From positions 40,654 to 104,653 of the forward strand of contig NZ_JABBYC010000011.1 of the NCBI RefSeq assembly GCF_016742955.1: a DNA stretch of 64,000 nt, written 5' to 3'. The notes under the pieces were generated by a model. That model saw only the letters and a program-made list of their open reading frames with translations. It was not told the origin of the DNA and did not search any database. Numbering within the stretch: position 1 is the stretch's first letter; the number at the start of each line of letters is the position of its first letter. Made by a program: the position numbers and the translations under genes. This document shows positions 34,263 to 42,555 of this stretch, piece by piece. This DNA is from Myceligenerans indicum. Lineage in GTDB: Bacteria; Actinomycetota; Actinomycetes; Actinomycetales; Cellulomonadaceae.

Positions 34263-34652
34263 GGGCGCGTGGTCGGTCAATCGCTTGACCGACCATGCGC
34301 CCAGTGACCGACCACGCGCCCAGTGACCGACCACGCGCCCAGTGACCGACCACGCGCCCAGTGACCGACCACGCGCCCAGTGACCGACCACGCGCCCAGT
34401 GACCGACCACGCGCCCAGTGACCGACCACGCGCCCAGTGACCGACCACGCGCCCAGTGACCGACCACGCGCCCAGTGACCGACCACGCGCCCAGTGACCG
34501 ACCATGTGCCCGGCGGCCGACCATGTGCCCGGCGGCCGACCGTGCGCCCAGTGACCGACTATGCGCCCCGGCGACCGACTCTGCGCCTGGGCGACCGACT
34601 CTGCGCCTGGGCGACCGACTCTGCGCCCGGGCGACCGACCATGCGGGCCTGG
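34263..34652. repeat. 19-bp tandem array with inverted first unit
   Basis: TGACCGACCACGCGCCCAG is repeated in 11 nearly identical copies (34286-34494), then 3 degenerate 19-mers and about 5 twenty-base versions to 34652. The first unit is mirrored at 34263-34280: GGGCGCGTGGTCGGTCAA pairs with 34285-34302, with one mismatch and a 4-base loop. Since 19 is not a multiple of 3, all frames stay open, so the long ORFs here are artefacts. Confidence 0.9.
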
Positions 34653-34751
34653 TGAGCGGCCGTGCGGGGCTGTCGTCAGGGGCCGAGGGGCGGCAAGGCC
34701 GCACTGCGGGGCGGGTGTGGCGCGGCGCTCGCGGGATGCGGCACAATGATA

Positions 34752-34771
34752 CAGACCGACCGGTCGGATTG
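34752..34771. promoter_or_regulatory. TetR-type operator, site 4 (diverged)
   Basis: CAGACCG, ACCGGT, CGGATTG: 5 of 7 arm positions pair and the 12-bp centre CCGACCGGTCGG is a perfect palindrome. 32 bp before the acyl-CoA dehydrogenase at 34804. Confidence 0.6.
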
Positions 34772-34803
34772 CTGGTCGGCGATCGACGACGATCGGAGGA
34801 TCG

Positions 34804-36084
34804 ATGGCGCTCTCACCGGCCACCCCGCAGTCCCAGGCCACCCCGCAGTCGCCGGCCACCCCGCAGTCGCCGGCCACCTCGCAGTCCCAGGCCACCCCGC
34901 AGTCCCAGGGCGCGGGCTTCCTGGATGCCGACTTCTACGCCTTCCAGTCCTTGCTCACACCGCGCGAGCAGGAGTCCGTCCTGGCCGTGCGCGAGTTCAT
35001 GGAACGGGAGGTGCGCCCCATCGCCGACGAATACTGGGAGCGCGCCGAGTGCCCGGTGCACCTGTTCAAGCCGTTCGCCGAACTCGGCACGCTCGGATCG
35101 GGCTGGGCGGAGACGGCCGGGGACGAGACGTCGGCCGTGTTCCGCGGCTGGGTCGGCATGGAGCTGGCCCGGGTGGACTCCTCGTTCTGCACGTTCATCG
35201 GGGTCTCCTCCGGGCTGGCGATGAGCTCGATCGGCATGGGCGGATCGCCCGAGCAGCGCGCGCGGTGGCTCCCGGCGATGGCGTCCGGCGACGTGATCGG
35301 CGCTTTCGGGCTCACCGAGCCGCTGGCCGGCTCGGACACCGCCAGAGGCCTGCGCACGACCGCCACCCGGCACGGCGACACCTGGGTCCTGAACGGGGCC
35401 AAGCGCTGGATCGGGAACGCCACCTTCGCCGACGTCGTCGTCATCTGGGCCAAGGACACCGCCGACGGCCAGGTCAAGGGCTTCCTGGTGCGACAGGGCA
35501 CGCCCGGGTTCACCGCCACCAAGATCGAGCGCAAGCAGTCGCTGCGCATCGTGCAGAACGCGGACATCACCCTGGAGGGCGTCGAGGTCGCCGAGGCGGA
35601 CCGGCTCCAGCGCATCGACGGCTTCCGCGACCTGGCGAAGGTGCTGCGCGTGACCCGCGACGGGGTCTCCTGGCAGGCCCTGGGCACGATGATCGGTGCC
35701 TACGAGGCCGCCGTGCGCTACACCGCGCAGCGCGAGCAGTTCGGTAACCCCATCGCCAGCTACCAGCTCATCCAGGACAAGCTCGCCACCATGCTCGGCA
35801 ACGTCACGGCGAGCCTGGGGGTGTGCGTGCGCGTGGCCCAGCTCCAGGACGAGGGGCGGCAGACCGACGCGCACGCCGCGATGGCCAAGGCGTTCGTCAC
35901 CACGCGTATGCGTGAGACGGTGGCACTGGCCCGCGAGTCGTGCGGCGGCAACGGCATCCAGCTCGACCACGGCGTCGCCCGGTACTTCGCCGACGCGGAG
36001 GCCGTCTACACGTTCGAGGGCACCAAGGACATGAACCAGCTCATCGTGGGCCGGTCGATCACGGGCCACGCCGCGTTCGTCTGA
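34804..36084 (+). CDS. Acyl-CoA dehydrogenase, glutaryl-CoA-dehydrogenase-like
   Basis: 426 aa from ATG 34804, GGAGGAT upstream. FGLTEPLAGSDTARG, WVLNGAKRWIGNATFAD, YTAQREQFGNPIASYQLIQ and ARESCGGNGIQL are the usual ACAD blocks; the catalytic Glu is in YTFEGTKDMNQLIVGR. The TF-EGT ending and length match glutaryl-CoA dehydrogenase-type enzymes. The first 38 residues are an extra tail of five ATPQSQ-like repeats (18 bp each), unlikely to be part of the fold. Thiolase follows. Confidence 0.87.
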   Translation: MALSPATPQSQATPQSPATPQSPATSQSQATPQSQGAGFLDADFYAFQSLLTPREQESVLAVREFMEREVRPIADEYWERAECPVHLFKPFAELGTLGSGWAETAGDETSAVFRGWVGMELARVDSSFCTFIGVSSGLAMSSIGMGGSPEQRARWLPAMASGDVIGAFGLTEPLAGSDTARGLRTTATRHGDTWVLNGAKRWIGNATFADVVVIWAKDTADGQVKGFLVRQGTPGFTATKIERKQSLRIVQNADITLEGVEVAEADRLQRIDGFRDLAKVLRVTRDGVSWQALGTMIGAYEAAVRYTAQREQFGNPIASYQLIQDKLATMLGNVTASLGVCVRVAQLQDEGRQTDAHAAMAKAFVTTRMRETVALARESCGGNGIQLDHGVARYFADAEAVYTFEGTKDMNQLIVGRSITGHAAFV

Positions 36085-36183
36085 GGCGCGTTCGTCTGAG
36101 CCGCGTTCGTCCGAGACGTGTTCGTCTGAGGCGTGTTCGTCCCAGACGTGGCCGTCCGAGACGTGGCCGTCCCAGACGTGGCC
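36071..36183 (+). repeat. 15-bp tandem repeats across the dehydrogenase stop codon
   Basis: Seven copies of a CCGCGTTCGTCTGAG-like unit (36071-36175) plus a partial. The first contains the end and TGA of the dehydrogenase gene; the rest decay towards the thiolase. Confidence 0.85.
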
Positions 36184-36283
36184 CGCACGCTCCGGCAGAC
36201 AGCCCGCGCGAGATCCCGCGCGAGACGCGACCGGGGTCTCGTCCGAATCGACCAGGATCCGTCCCAGAAAGGACCGAGAGACC

Positions 36284-37507
36284 ATGACCGAGGCATACAT
36301 CGTCGCGACCGCCCGCTCGCCGATCGGGCGCGCGCACAAGGGTTCGCTGCGCGACGTCCGCGCCGACGACCTCGCCGCCCTGATGGTGGCCGCCGCCGTC
36401 GAGCAGGTGCCGGGCCTGGACCCAGACCGTGTGGAGGACCTGCTCCTGGGCTGCGGGCTGCCCGGAGGACGTCAGGGCATGAACATGGCCCGGATCGTCG
36501 CCGTGCTGCTGGGCTGGGACTCCGTGCCCGGCGCCACCGTCACCCGGTACTGCTCCTCCAGCCTGCAGACCACCCGCATGGCCTTCCACGCGATCAAGGC
36601 CGGCGAGGGCGACGTGTTCGTGTCGGCGGGGGTGGAGTCCGTCAGCGGGATGGACGTCGGCTCCAGCGACCTGATCCCCGGCGTCGACCTGAACAACCCG
36701 GTGTTCGCCGACGCCGTCGCCACCACCGCGAGACGCGCCGCGGGCGGCGCGGCCCCCTGGACCGACCCGCGCGAGCGGGGCCTTCTGCCCGACCCGTACA
36801 TCGCGATGGGCCAGACGGCGGAGAACGTGGCCGCCCTGCACGGCATCACGCGCGAGGAGCAGGACGCCTTCGCGGCCCGCAGCCAGCAGCGCGCCGAGCG
36901 GGCGATCGCCGACGGGTTCTGGGCGCGGGACATCACCCCCGTCACGCTGGCCGACGGCACGATCGTCGCCGCCGACGACGGCCCCCGCCCCGGCACCACC
37001 GTCGAGACGCTGGCCACGCTGGAGCCCCGGTTCCGCCCGGACGGCACCGTCACCGCAGGCAACGCGTGCCCGCTGAACGACGGCGCCGCGGCCGTGGTCG
37101 TGGTCTCCGGACGGGTGGTCGACGAGCTGGGCCTGCAGCCGCTGGCGCGCATCGTGTCCACCGGCGTCAGCGGCCTCTCCCCGGAGATCATGGGGCTCGG
37201 CCCGGTCGAGGCCAGCCGGCAGGCTCTGGCGCGCGCCGGTCTCGGCGTCGGCGACATGGACCTGGTCGAGATCAACGAGGCGTTCGCCGCGCAGGTGATC
37301 CCCTCGGCGCGTGAGCTCGGGATCGACGAGGACCGCCTGAACGTGCACGGCGGCGCGATCGCCGTCGGGCACCCGTTCGGGATGACCGGCGCGCGGATCA
37401 CGTCCACGCTGATCAACGGCCTGGCCGCCACCGGCGGCCGGTACGGCCTGGAGACCATGTGCGTGGGCGGCGGGCAGGGAATGGCGATGGTGCTGGAACG
37501 CGTCTGA
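36284..37507 (+). CDS. Acetyl-CoA C-acyltransferase (thiolase)
   Basis: 407 aa from ATG 36284, AGAAAGGA upstream. Nucleophilic Cys in VTRYCSSSLQTT, His in GGAIAVGHPFGMTGAR, second Cys in ETMCVGGGQGMAMV: a complete biosynthetic/degradative thiolase set. It should cleave 3-ketoacyl-CoA to acetyl-CoA and a shortened acyl-CoA, the last step for the dehydrogenase upstream. Confidence 0.92.
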   Translation: MTEAYIVATARSPIGRAHKGSLRDVRADDLAALMVAAAVEQVPGLDPDRVEDLLLGCGLPGGRQGMNMARIVAVLLGWDSVPGATVTRYCSSSLQTTRMAFHAIKAGEGDVFVSAGVESVSGMDVGSSDLIPGVDLNNPVFADAVATTARRAAGGAAPWTDPRERGLLPDPYIAMGQTAENVAALHGITREEQDAFAARSQQRAERAIADGFWARDITPVTLADGTIVAADDGPRPGTTVETLATLEPRFRPDGTVTAGNACPLNDGAAAVVVVSGRVVDELGLQPLARIVSTGVSGLSPEIMGLGPVEASRQALARAGLGVGDMDLVEINEAFAAQVIPSARELGIDEDRLNVHGGAIAVGHPFGMTGARITSTLINGLAATGGRYGLETMCVGGGQGMAMVLERV

Positions 37508-37963
37508 TCAAGCGGGAACGTAGAGGGACAGCGCCTCCGCGACGAGCGCGGGCTTGTCGGCGCCCTCGATCTCGATCGTCACGGTGGAGGAGACCCGCAC
37601 CCCGCGGCCGGTCGGCTCGGCGCCGGTGATCTCCGTGGTGGCGCGGACGCGTGAGCCCACCGTGACCGGCGTCAGGAAGCGCACGCGGTCCATCCCGCGG
37701 TTCACGGCCATGCTCACGCCGTCCACCCGCACCAGGCTGGACGCCAGGTGTGGCAGGAGGGAGAGAGTGAGGAAGCCGTGCGCGACCGTCGTGCCGAACG
37801 GGCCGCGGGAGGCCCGGTCCGGGTCCACGTGGATCCACTGGTGATCCTCGGTGGCATCCGCGAAGGCGTCGATGCGGGCCTGGTCCACGGTGAACCACTC
37901 GCCGGTGGCGGTGGCGCCCACGGCGTCGGGCAGGTCGGCGGGGCTCGTGACGTGGATCGTCAT
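37508..37963 (-). CDS. MaoC-type hot-dog enoyl-CoA hydratase
   Basis: 151 aa from ATG 37963, overlapping the FabG-like stop. Hot-dog fold with the hydratase-2 motif: FADATEDHQWIHVDPDRA (Asp, His) and GPFGTTVAHGFLTLSLLP. Adds water to trans-2-enoyl-CoA, giving the (R)-3-hydroxy form. With the adjoining SDR it supplies the hydration and second oxidation steps not provided by a FadB here. Confidence 0.88.
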   Translation of the reverse strand: MTIHVTSPADLPDAVGATATGEWFTVDQARIDAFADATEDHQWIHVDPDRASRGPFGTTVAHGFLTLSLLPHLASSLVRVDGVSMAVNRGMDRVRFLTPVTVGSRVRATTEITGAEPTGRGVRVSSTVTIEIEGADKPALVAEALSLYVPA

Positions 37964-38718
37964 CCGCGCGGACCTCCTGCCACGTACAGCACCTGGCCGG
38001 ACACGAAGCCGGCGTCCTCGGAGCAGAAGTAGGACACCGCGGCCGCGATGTCCTCCGGCTTCCCGGTCCGTCCCACGGGGATCTCCTTCGCGGCGTGCGC
38101 CACGAAGTCCTCGAACGACACCCCCACCCGCTCGGCGGTGGCCCGGGTCATGTCGGTCTCGATGAAGCCGGGCGCCACAGCGTTGGCCGTCACCCCGAAC
38201 CGTCCCAGCTCGATCGCGAGCGTCTTGGTGAAGCCCTGCATCCCGGCCTTGGCGGCGGAGTAGTTCGCCTGGCCGCGGTTGCCGAGCGCCGAGGTCGAGG
38301 ACAGGTTCACGACGCGGCCCCAGCCGGACTCGACCATGTGCGCCTGCACGGCGCGGGTCATGAGGAACGCACCGCGCAGGTGCACGCCGAGCACGGCGTC
38401 CCAGTCGTCGGGGGACATCTTGAACAGCAGGTTGTCGCGCAGGATCCCGGCGTTGTTGACGAGGATGGTCGGCGCGCCGAGCTCCTCGGCCACGCGGGCG
38501 ACCGCGGCCTCGACGGACTCGGCGTCCGCGACGTCGGCGCCCACGGCCAGCGCGCGTCCGCCGTCGGCCTCGACGGCCCGGGCGGTGCCGGCGGCCTGGT
38601 CCTCCAGGAGGTCGAGCACGGCGACGGCATGGCCGTCGGCGGCGAGCCGGCGGGCGGTCGCGGCTCCGATGCCGCGGGCCCCGCCGGTCACGACGGCGAC
38701 GCGAGGTGTGGTGGTCAT
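37960..38718 (-). CDS. FabG-like SDR, 3-oxoacyl/3-hydroxyacyl reductase type
   Basis: 252 aa from ATG 38718. VVTGGARGIGAATARRL, NNAGILRDNLLFKM, Ser in VVNLSSTSALGN, and Tyr-Lys in NYSAAKAGMQGF, plus PGFIETDMT, the FabG pattern. ATGA overlaps on both sides link it with the 48-aa ORF before and MaoC after. Likely oxidises the MaoC product to 3-ketoacyl-CoA. Confidence 0.88.
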   Translation of the reverse strand: MTTTPRVAVVTGGARGIGAATARRLAADGHAVAVLDLLEDQAAGTARAVEADGGRALAVGADVADAESVEAAVARVAEELGAPTILVNNAGILRDNLLFKMSPDDWDAVLGVHLRGAFLMTRAVQAHMVESGWGRVVNLSSTSALGNRGQANYSAAKAGMQGFTKTLAIELGRFGVTANAVAPGFIETDMTRATAERVGVSFEDFVAHAAKEIPVGRTGKPEDIAAAVSYFCSEDAGFVSGQVLYVAGGPRG

Positions 38719-38861
38719 GCTGGTATCCCTTCGTCGAGGATGATGATCTGGCGCAGTTCCTCGCCGGCGGCGAGGCGATCGAGGGCGGCGGTCGGGGGGC
38801 GGGACTCGGCGTACCGGGCAGGGGAGCCGCAGTGTGCCAGGGCGGCACCGGCGATCTCCAT
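38715..38861 (-). CDS. 48-aa leader ORF ahead of FabG/MaoC operon
   Basis: From ATG 38861 with GAGGAGG upstream, 40 bp after operator site 3; stop overlaps the FabG-like start (ATGA). The product has a segment ALDRLAAGEELRQIIIL resembling the last helix and strand of MDR dehydrogenases. Either the remnant of a deleted dehydrogenase or a coupling leader. Confidence 0.5.
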   Translation of the reverse strand: MEIAGAALAHCGSPARYAESRPPTAALDRLAAGEELRQIIILDEGIPA

Positions 38862-38900
38862 GGGAGCGACCTCCTCGTCGTGGGTGCGCGGCGACGACAG

Positions 38901-38920
38901 CATACCGACTGTGCGGTATG
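38901..38920. promoter_or_regulatory. TetR-type operator, site 3 of 4
   Basis: CATACCG (38901-38907), ACTGTG, CGGTATG (38914-38920), perfect 7-bp arms. It lies between the divergent leader/FabG/MaoC operon and the hydroxyacid dehydrogenase at 39032. Confidence 0.8.
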
Positions 38921-39031
38921 TAGCGGGAGGCGTGCAGGGCGAGTTGACCCGGACGCCGGCGTGAGGCTGGATGTCCACGGCGGCCGCCGGCCGCCGGACC
39001 GAGGGCGTCACCGAACGGGGAACGAGGAGAC

Positions 39032-39973
39032 ATGCGAATCGTCGTGCTGGACGACTACCAGGGGGTCGCCGAGGGGTATGCGGACTGGGCCTCGCTGGAT
39101 GCGGGCGTGACCTTCCTCCGGGACCCGCTTCCCGGGGCCGACGCCGTCGTCGAGGCACTGGCCGGCGCCGACGTCGTCGTCGCGATGCGTGAGCGCACCG
39201 CCTTCCCGGCGAGCCTCCTCGAACGCCTGCCCGACCTGCGCCTCCTGGTCACCACCGGCCGGGCCAACGCGGCGATCGACCTGGACGCGGCGCGGGCCCG
39301 CGGGGTCGCCGTGTGCGGGACCGAGTCGCCGTCGTCCGCCACACCGGAGCTGACCTGGGGGCTCATCCTCGCTGTCCTGCGGGGTATCCCGCAGGAGGAC
39401 GCCGGGATGCGCACCGGTGGGTGGCAGACCACGGTCGGCGGCGACCTGGAGGGGCGCAGGCTCGGCGTCGTGGGGCTGGGGCGGCTCGGGGCCAGGGTGG
39501 CGCGCGTCGGTGCGGCGTTCGGCATGGACGTCGTCGCCTGGAGCCAGAATCTTGACGCCGCCCGTGCGGCATCGGAGGGCGTGCGGGCGGTGAGCAAGCG
39601 GGAACTGTTCGCGACGTCCGACGTCGTGACCCTGCACTACAAGCTGAGCGCCCGCAGCCGCGGGCTCGTCGGCGAGGCCGAGCTCGCGCTGATGAGGCCG
39701 ACGGCGATCCTCGTGAACACCTCCCGAGGGCCCCTCGTGGACACCGGTGCGCTCCTCGCCGCCCTGCGGGCCGGGCGCATCCACGGCGCCGGCCTGGACG
39801 TGTACGACGCCGAACCGCTGCCCTCCGACCACCCGCTCCGGACGGCGCCGCGCACCGTGCTGACCCCGCACCTGGGGTACGTGACCGACGGGACGTACCG
39901 CGTCTTCTACGCCCAGGCGGTCGAGGCGATCAGCGCCTGGCGGGCGGGCGCCCCGGTGCGGCGCCTGGCGTGA
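39032..39973 (+). CDS. D-2-hydroxyacid dehydrogenase family protein
   Basis: 313 aa from ATG 39032, GAGGAGA upstream. NAD loop VVGLGRLGARVARVG, and the catalytic set Arg (VNTSRGPLVDT), Glu (VYDAEPLP) and His (LTPHLGYVTDG). Substrate-side motif TTGRANAAIDLDA is of the subgroup annotated as phosphoglycerate dehydrogenase-like. Substrate unknown. May be under the site-3 operator. Confidence 0.87.
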   Translation: MRIVVLDDYQGVAEGYADWASLDAGVTFLRDPLPGADAVVEALAGADVVVAMRERTAFPASLLERLPDLRLLVTTGRANAAIDLDAARARGVAVCGTESPSSATPELTWGLILAVLRGIPQEDAGMRTGGWQTTVGGDLEGRRLGVVGLGRLGARVARVGAAFGMDVVAWSQNLDAARAASEGVRAVSKRELFATSDVVTLHYKLSARSRGLVGEAELALMRPTAILVNTSRGPLVDTGALLAALRAGRIHGAGLDVYDAEPLPSDHPLRTAPRTVLTPHLGYVTDGTYRVFYAQAVEAISAWRAGAPVRRLA

Positions 39974-40050
39974 GGCAGGAGGCCGGCGGGCCGTCCCCGA
40001 CGCGGCCGCGGTCCGCGGCGCCGAGGTCGGTCCGGCGGCCTCCCTGCGCC

Positions 40051-40695
40051 CTAGCCGCGCCTGGCTCTGCGTCCCAGGACCACCAGGATCGCGCCCGCGG
40101 CGACCAGCAGTCCGGCGAAGATCGCGACGGGGACGGCCGTCGAGCCGGTCGCGGCGAGCACCGTGCCGTCCTCGGCCGAGGGTTCCGGCGACGCCGACGG
40201 CGTGACGGCGGCCTCGCCCGGTGTGCCGGGTGCGGCGGACGGCGTGGAGGCCGACGGCGTGGGGCCGGTGGCCGGCTCCGTCGCGTCGGGCGTGGGCTCG
40301 GGCTCGTCGGTGGTGCAGACCGGCTCCTGGCCGCCCTCGCCGAAGTGCTGGTTGTACTCCGAGACCTGGACCCAGGTGATGCAGTACGAGGCGGCGTCGA
40401 TCAGCTCGCCCCAGGGCAGGAACGACTCGCCGACGTACTTGCCGGACGGCTGGTCGTTCAGTGTCTCGAAGTGGATTCCCGCGGAGTTCTCGGTGCCGTC
40501 GACGGTGTACCGGATGTTGACGTGGCCGTTGTCGGGAAACGTGGTGCCGGGGGGCAGGGTCAGGCCCTCGGCCGTGACCTCGTACGGAACCGGGTCGTCC
40601 GAGCCGCCGGTGGCGGCGGCCGGCGCCGCGAACAGTACGGCCGGGGCGACGGCCAGGGTGGCGGCGATGCGGGACGCTGCCGACAGGAGGCGCAT
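40051..40695 (-). CDS. Secreted surface protein with LAATG sorting signal
   Basis: 214 aa from ATG 40695. Signal peptide LAVAPAVLFAAPAAA, a beta-rich body with two cysteines (ASYCITW, EPVCTTDE), a Pro/Ser/Thr linker, and LAATGST followed by a hydrophobic helix and GRRARRG. LAxTG is the class E sortase signal of actinobacteria. No class E sortase lies in the window, so the enzyme is elsewhere. Confidence 0.8.
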   Translation of the reverse strand: MRLLSAASRIAATLAVAPAVLFAAPAAATGGSDDPVPYEVTAEGLTLPPGTTFPDNGHVNIRYTVDGTENSAGIHFETLNDQPSGKYVGESFLPWGELIDAASYCITWVQVSEYNQHFGEGGQEPVCTTDEPEPTPDATEPATGPTPSASTPSAAPGTPGEAAVTPSASPEPSAEDGTVLAATGSTAVPVAIFAGLLVAAGAILVVLGRRARRG

Positions 40696-40774
40696 GGGGG
40701 GTCCTTTCGCGCAGGACAGGGGGCCGGCTGATCGGCACCACACTGTGAAGCAAACGGACAAATAGTAGGGCATC

Positions 40775-40840
40775 GGTAAGCGCTACGCGGGCGGCGAGGT
40801 GTCGGCGCAGCCGCCGTGACGGGTCTGGACAGCGCTTACC
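40775..40840. promoter_or_regulatory. 10-bp inverted repeat of LacI-family operator type
   Basis: GGTAAGCGCT (40775-40784) and AGCGCTTACC (40831-40840) are exact reverse complements 46 bases apart in the divergent promoter of the LAATG protein and the esterase. Each contains AAGCGCT/AGCGCTT, the centre of LacI/GalR operators. No LacI gene is in the window. Confidence 0.55.
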
Positions 40841-40899
40841 CGAGGTGGTTCGATCGCATCGTCCGGGATCGACGAGGACCAGACGAACGGGAGTGACGG

Positions 40900-41826
40900 A
40901 TGGGGAACGCCGGCCTGCGGATTGCCGATCGAACGCTGGACGGGCCGCACGGCGACCTGCGCGTTCGCGTGTACGCGCCCCCGGCCGGCGCCGTGGCCGG
41001 GCTGGTCTGGGCGCACGGCGGGGCGTTCATGCACGGGGATCTCGACATGCCCGAGGCGGACTGGGTCGCGCGCAGCCTGGCCGGTTCCGGGGTGGTCGTG
41101 GCGAGCGTGGACTACCGCCTGGCGCCGCCGCTCGACTACCGCACCGCCGGGGCTCGCCCGGGCGGTGCGGGAGTGCGGTTCCCGGTCCCGTCCGAAGAGG
41201 TCGCGTTCGCGTTCGCGTGGGCGGCCGGACCGGACGGACCCGCGCCGGAGCTGACGGCGGGCAGGTGGTGGCTCGGTGGTGCCAGCGCCGGAGGAGACCT
41301 CGCGGCCGGGGCGTCGCTGCGGTTGCGCGACGGCGCCGTTCCGCCGGGTGCGCGCGGGGGCGCTGTCGTGCCGCTGCCGCGCGGCGTCGTCCTGGCCTAT
41401 CCGGTCACGCATCAGGCGCTGCCCGCCTTCCGGCCCGAGCTGGCCGCGAAGGTGGCTGCCCTGCCCGAGGAGAAGAACTTCCCGGCCGCGGCGGTGCGCG
41501 CGATGAACGGCAACTATCTGGGCCACGACGGCCCGGCCGGCTCGCCGTACGCGTTCCCCGGCGGGCAGGACCTGCGCGGGCTGCCGCCCACGTTCATCGT
41601 CAACTCCGACCACGACGCCCTGCGCGCGGGCGGGGAGGCCTACGCGTCGGAGCTGGCGGCCGCCGGGGTCGACGTCGCCGTCGTACGGGAGGACGGCACC
41701 ACGCACGGCCACCTCAACCGCCCGGACGAGCCCGGCGCCGCGCGCAGCATCGCCCGCATCGCGGCCTGGCTCACCACCGACGCCACGGTGGGTGCGGCGC
41801 ACGAGCCGCCGGACCGGGTGCACTGA
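40900..41826 (+). CDS. HSL-family alpha/beta hydrolase
   Basis: 308 aa from ATG 40900. Oxyanion motif WAHGGAFMHGDLD, nucleophile elbow LGGASAGGDLAAG (Ser), Asp in IVNSDHDALRAGG and His in GTTHGHLNRPDE: the full hormone-sensitive-lipase-type esterase set. Cytoplasmic. Substrate unknown; the LacI-type operator suggests a sugar ester. Confidence 0.87.
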   Translation: MGNAGLRIADRTLDGPHGDLRVRVYAPPAGAVAGLVWAHGGAFMHGDLDMPEADWVARSLAGSGVVVASVDYRLAPPLDYRTAGARPGGAGVRFPVPSEEVAFAFAWAAGPDGPAPELTAGRWWLGGASAGGDLAAGASLRLRDGAVPPGARGGAVVPLPRGVVLAYPVTHQALPAFRPELAAKVAALPEEKNFPAAAVRAMNGNYLGHDGPAGSPYAFPGGQDLRGLPPTFIVNSDHDALRAGGEAYASELAAAGVDVAVVREDGTTHGHLNRPDEPGAARSIARIAAWLTTDATVGAAHEPPDRVH

Positions 41827-41885
41827 CCCGCGGTCCGGGCCGGTACTGCTGCCGGACGGGCCGCGCCGGTCCGGGCCGCAAACCG

Positions 41886-42488
41886 TCACCGGATCTCCTG
41901 GCGCTCCTTCAGGTCCTCCTCGGTGATCTCGCGGACGGGCCGGCACGGGACGCCGACGGCGACGGTCATCGGGGGGATGTCCCGGGTGACCACGCTGCCG
42001 GCACCGATCACCGAGCCGTGGCCGACGCGCACTCCCGGCAGGACGACGGCATTGCTGCCGATCCACACCTTGTCCTCGACGACGACCGGTTCCGAGTAGC
42101 GCCCGAAATCGACGCGCAGGTCGGGATGGACCGGATGCCCGGTCGTCGTCAGCGTGACGCCCGGCGCGATCATCACGCCGTGCCCGATCCGGATCTCCAC
42201 GTCGTCGACGAACGTCAGGTTGACGTTGCCGAAGAAGTCGTCGCCCAGGTGCACGTTGCTCCCGAAACCCGCGTGGAAGGGCGGGAGCAGGACGGTACGT
42301 TCCCCGACCGAGCCCAGGATCCGCTCCAGCAGGTCCCGCCGGCGCGCGGCCTCGCCCGGGGGCGTGTGGTTGTACTCGAAGATCAGGTCGGACCGCCGCA
42401 GGCCCGACTGGAACGCCGCCTCCGACTCGCTGTAGAGCAGGCCACGGGCGACGCGAGCCAGGACCTCGGACTGGTCGTGCGTGGTCAT
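41886..42488 (-). CDS. Maltose/galactoside-type sugar O-acetyltransferase
   Basis: 200 aa from ATG 42488. Left-handed beta-helix hexapeptide repeats (IGHGVMIAPGVTL, VWIGSNAVVLPGVRVGHGSVIGAG) and the N-terminal helical MAT domain; HAGFGSNVHLGDDFFGNVN and TGHPVHP carry the catalytic His region. Acetyl-CoA dependent acetylation of sugars. Confidence 0.9.
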   Translation of the reverse strand: MTTHDQSEVLARVARGLLYSESEAAFQSGLRRSDLIFEYNHTPPGEAARRRDLLERILGSVGERTVLLPPFHAGFGSNVHLGDDFFGNVNLTFVDDVEIRIGHGVMIAPGVTLTTTGHPVHPDLRVDFGRYSEPVVVEDKVWIGSNAVVLPGVRVGHGSVIGAGSVVTRDIPPMTVAVGVPCRPVREITEEDLKERQEIR

Positions 42489-42555
42489 GGTGTCCTCACC
42501 GTCGTCTGGTGCGATGCGTTCGGCCGCGACGACCATACCGCCGCGGCCGCACGCC

